8,906 nucleotides of DNA from contig DKBG01000051.1 in assembly GCA_002451155.1 (NCBI GenBank), positions 3,590 through 12,495 of the forward strand, read 5' to 3'. Of the stretch, positions 6,533 through 8,906 are shown one piece after another (positions within the stretch are counted from its first letter, which is position 1; each line of letters opens with the position of its first letter). The translations under genes were made by a program, and so were the position numbers. The notes under the pieces were generated by a model. It did not search any database. It saw only the letters and a program-made list of their open reading frames with translations, and was not told the DNA's origin. Source of the DNA: Ignavibacteria bacterium UBA6906. GTDB taxonomy: Bacteria > Bacteroidota > Ignavibacteria > UBA10030 > UBA6906.

Positions 6533-8803
6533 ATGGCAACTGAGCTGAACAGATCGACCAAAACAATGTCGCTCCCGATTGAGGGAATGACATGCGCAAG
6601 CTGCGTTCTCCGGGTGGAGAAGGCGCTCAAAAAGGTGGAAGGTGTTGTCGACGCTTCGGTGAACCTGGCGACTGAAAAAGCGCGGATAGAATTTGATTCG
6701 TCCCGTGTTACGGTCGGGCAACTTGCCGAGGCGGTAGCCGACGCGGGGTATACGATTCCGGTCACGGTCCGGGAACAGCCTGTGCCGGGCGAGGCCCCGG
6801 AAGAATCACCGCAGAAGCTGGAAGCTCACATTCGGCTCAGGAATGAGTTGCTGCTGAGCGCCGCACTTACAGTGCCGATCATGGTGCTGAGCATGCTCAG
6901 CATGACCGCATGGTACGCAAGCAGTGTTCCGCTCTCCGCGGAGGCTACACAGAGAATCCTCTTTCTTCTGACTACCCCACTGGTGATGATTTCGGGCCGG
7001 AGGTTTTTTAAGGGCTTCTGGACGGCCGCGCGTCATTTCAGTGCGGACATGAACACCCTGGTCGCCGTTGGAACAGGAGCCGCGTATTGCTACTCGACGG
7101 TTGCGACCCTCTTTCCGGAACTCCTCGGCACGGCCGGCAGGATGTCCGAGGTCTATTTCGATACAACCGCCACGATCATCACGCTCATCCTGCTCGGCAA
7201 AATGCTCGAATCGTCTGCGAAGCAGCGAGCGTCCGATGCCATCAGGAAACTTCTGGGCCTGCAGCCCAGGACAGCGAGGGTTTGGAAAAATGGCGTGGAG
7301 TCGGACATCTCGATAGCGGATGTCGTCGTGGGAGACGCAATTCGCGTCCGTCCTGGGGAACGAGTCCCGGTAGATGGGGTCATCACTGGCGGGTTCTCGA
7401 CTCTCGACGAATCCATGGTGACCGGAGAAAGCCTTCCCGTGGAACGGAAGGAGGGCGATACGGTAATCGCCGGAACGATCAACCTGAACGGAAGTATTGA
7501 TTTCCGTGCGACCGCCGTTGGCAAGCGCACTGTGCTGGCGAGAATTGTTGCGCTGGTGGAGGAAGCCCAGGGCTCAAAGGCTCCCATCCAGAGCCTCGCC
7601 GACAGAATTGCATCGGTATTTGTCCCCGCGGTTATCGGGATCGCCGTTGTCACATTCCTCCTCTGGTATGCCGTTGGCGGTTTGTCCTTTACCCATGCAC
7701 TGGTGAATTTCATCGCCGTTCTCATTATCGCATGCCCGTGCGCTCTGGGACTGGCCACGCCGACGGCAATCATGGTTGGGACCGGCACCGGCGCCCGCAT
7801 GGGTGTGCTGATACGAAACGCGGACAGCCTTGAACGGACGCACATGATGCGCACGATCGTCTTCGACAAGACAGGCACGATTACCGAAGGGAAACCCGCC
7901 GTGACGGATCTGGTGCCGTTCAACGGGTACTCTCCGGCTGAGCTGCTTGCACTGGCTGTCTCTGTCGAGCGAAAGTCAGAGCATCCGCTGGCGGACGCGA
8001 TCGTTCGGTATGGAGAGCAGGAGGGAGTACGGCCTGGCGAATCCGAGGCGTTTCAGTCTCTCACAGGACTTGGCGTGGCAGGGGTCGTGAATGGGCGACC
8101 CGTCATTGCGGGCAACCTCCAGCTGATGAAGGACTACGCCGTCATGCTGGGCGGGGTGGAATCAGACGTGGAACGGTTTGCAGCGGAGGGGAAGACATCG
8201 ATTATTGTTGCGATCGACGGCAAAGCGGCCGGTGTGATCGCAATTGCGGACACAATCAAACCGACCGCTCCGGATGTCGTTCGTGCCCTCCACTCAATGG
8301 GGATCAAGACCATCCTCCTCACCGGTGACAACGAGCAGACCGCGCGGGTGATTGCGGAGAAAGCCGGTATTGACCGGGTCATTGCGGGCGTCCTGCCGGC
8401 GGAGAAAGCAGATCAGATCAGGTCCCTGCAGGTGGGGGGCGGAATCGTCGGAATGGTGGGTGATGGGATAAACGATGCGCCTGCTCTCGCGCAGGCGGAT
8501 GTTGGGATTGCGATGGGAACCGGGACGGACATTGCCATGGAAGCTGCGGGAATCACGCTGATGAATGGAGATTTGAACGGCGTTGTCCGGGCCATCCGGC
8601 TCTCCTCACGTACGCTCCGGACGATCAGGCAGAACCTCTTCTGGGCGTTCATCTATAATGTCATCGGGATCCCGCTCGCGGCGCTCGGGATGCTCAATCC
8701 CATGATTGCGGCCGGGGCCATGGCGTTCAGCTCGGTCAGCGTGGTGAGCAACTCGCTCAGGCTGAAACGGTTTGGCCGTGACGGGGCAGGGGTCAGAGAC
8801 TAA
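6533..8803 (+). CDS. copA: Copper-exporting P1B-1 type ATPase CopA
   Basis: A 756-residue inner-membrane pump that uses ATP to export Cu(I) from the cytoplasm. One N-terminal HMA domain (about 11-77) carries GMTCASC (18-24). Membrane helices follow at roughly 105-125, 141-156, 173-193 and 209-224. The actuator domain has TGES (298-301). The transport helix bears CPC (401-403). The phosphorylation site is DKTGTITEG (445-453, Asp445), the nucleotide-binding loop has SEHPLADA (482-489), and the hinge is GDGINDAP (643-650). The last helices contain YN (708-709) and MAFSS (730-734), the MxxSS pattern that together with CPC and YN defines Cu(I) specificity. The ATG at 6533 has AGGA eight bases upstream (6521-6524) and gives the normal family start; the frame is open further upstream only over copZ. 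All catalytic residues are present, so the pump should work. The tail GRDGAGVRD is encoded by AGGG-rich DNA like that in the chitinase sorting domain. Confidence 0.97.
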   Translation: MATELNRSTKTMSLPIEGMTCASCVLRVEKALKKVEGVVDASVNLATEKARIEFDSSRVTVGQLAEAVADAGYTIPVTVREQPVPGEAPEESPQKLEAHIRLRNELLLSAALTVPIMVLSMLSMTAWYASSVPLSAEATQRILFLLTTPLVMISGRRFFKGFWTAARHFSADMNTLVAVGTGAAYCYSTVATLFPELLGTAGRMSEVYFDTTATIITLILLGKMLESSAKQRASDAIRKLLGLQPRTARVWKNGVESDISIADVVVGDAIRVRPGERVPVDGVITGGFSTLDESMVTGESLPVERKEGDTVIAGTINLNGSIDFRATAVGKRTVLARIVALVEEAQGSKAPIQSLADRIASVFVPAVIGIAVVTFLLWYAVGGLSFTHALVNFIAVLIIACPCALGLATPTAIMVGTGTGARMGVLIRNADSLERTHMMRTIVFDKTGTITEGKPAVTDLVPFNGYSPAELLALAVSVERKSEHPLADAIVRYGEQEGVRPGESEAFQSLTGLGVAGVVNGRPVIAGNLQLMKDYAVMLGGVESDVERFAAEGKTSIIVAIDGKAAGVIAIADTIKPTAPDVVRALHSMGIKTILLTGDNEQTARVIAEKAGIDRVIAGVLPAEKADQIRSLQVGGGIVGMVGDGINDAPALAQADVGIAMGTGTDIAMEAAGITLMNGDLNGVVRAIRLSSRTLRTIRQNLFWAFIYNVIGIPLAALGMLNPMIAAGAMAFSSVSVVSNSLRLKRFGRDGAGVRD

Positions 8804-8841
8804 GGATCAGGGGCCAGGCGTAGGGTGTCAGCGAATTGGGC

Positions 8842-8890
8842 ATTTCCTATTGCGTATTTCCTATTCCCTATTCGGTGTACATTGTACAAT
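8842..8890. repeat. Short AT-rich direct repeats and a 10-bp palindrome downstream of copA
   Basis: ATTTCCTATT occurs at 8842-8851 and 8856-8865, with a partial third copy CCTATT at 8867-8872. They are followed by the palindrome ATTGTACAAT (8881-8890), itself next to a second TGTACA (8876-8881). No gene or clear terminator is seen from 8804 to the window end. The tract may be an intergenic repeat or the control region of a gene beyond the window. Confidence 0.4.
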
Positions 8891-8906
8891 TACAGAGATC
8901 TGTTGA

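Noticed and set aside
7153..7923. 256-codon minus-strand open frame inside copA
   Set aside because: It is antisense to the conserved actuator and phosphorylation domains of CopA and is the usual mirror frame of a GC-rich gene.
1..8906. CRISPR array, tRNA, rRNA, integrase or insertion sequence
   Set aside because: I saw no regularly spaced repeats of suitable length, cloverleaf-like sequence, recombinase or transposase motif in the window; the genes look like ordinary chromosomal ones.

Overview
The window is bacterial and gene-dense (G+C clearly above 50%). It most likely comes from the Bacteroidota/Ignavibacteriota/Chlorobi side of the FCB group. The best evidence is the C-terminus of the secreted glycosidase, which carries a PNPFNPST-type Por/type IX secretion sorting domain (LLGREV and SGVYFY blocks, ending in a short basic tail). 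A PASTA/PknB-style kinase opening with an SHYRILEKLG motif and an AraC-type regulator carrying a heavy-metal-associated (HMA) domain also fit such a lineage. The assignment rests on protein signatures only; no rRNA or tRNA gene is visible.

Layout, left to right. Positions 1-441 (minus) hold the first 147 codons of a Ser/Thr protein kinase that runs off the left edge. A divergent intergenic region (442-759) carries one sigma70-like promoter in each direction, both with the -10 hexamer TATCTT. Positions 760-2157 (plus) encode a secreted family 18 glycoside hydrolase (chitinase-like) with a type IX sorting domain. A short GC-rich gap with nested inverted repeats separates it from the convergent gene at 2319-5240 (minus), a 973-residue membrane-anchored DUF748/AsmA-like envelope protein built from three internal repeats. 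A second divergent region (5241-5436) contains a duplicated 9-mer.

Positions 5437-8803 (plus) form a copper-homeostasis cluster: an HMA-AraC fusion regulator, a 68-residue copper chaperone (CopZ-like) and a P1B-1 copper-exporting ATPase (CopA). The working model is inference: the regulator senses Cu(I) through its CxxC and switches on copZ-copA from a promoter that has a good -10 but no -35. The expected -35 position is overlapped by a pair of TGTAAC direct repeats exactly 21 bp apart, which is the geometry used by AraC-family dimers. CopZ would then deliver Cu(I) to CopA for export.

The last 100 bases hold no gene. They contain short AT-rich direct repeats and a small palindrome. Most of the window is recognisable biology. 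The parts most worth a second look are the regulator/operator arrangement of the copper cluster and the small in-frame repeat-like insertions in otherwise conserved protein domains.
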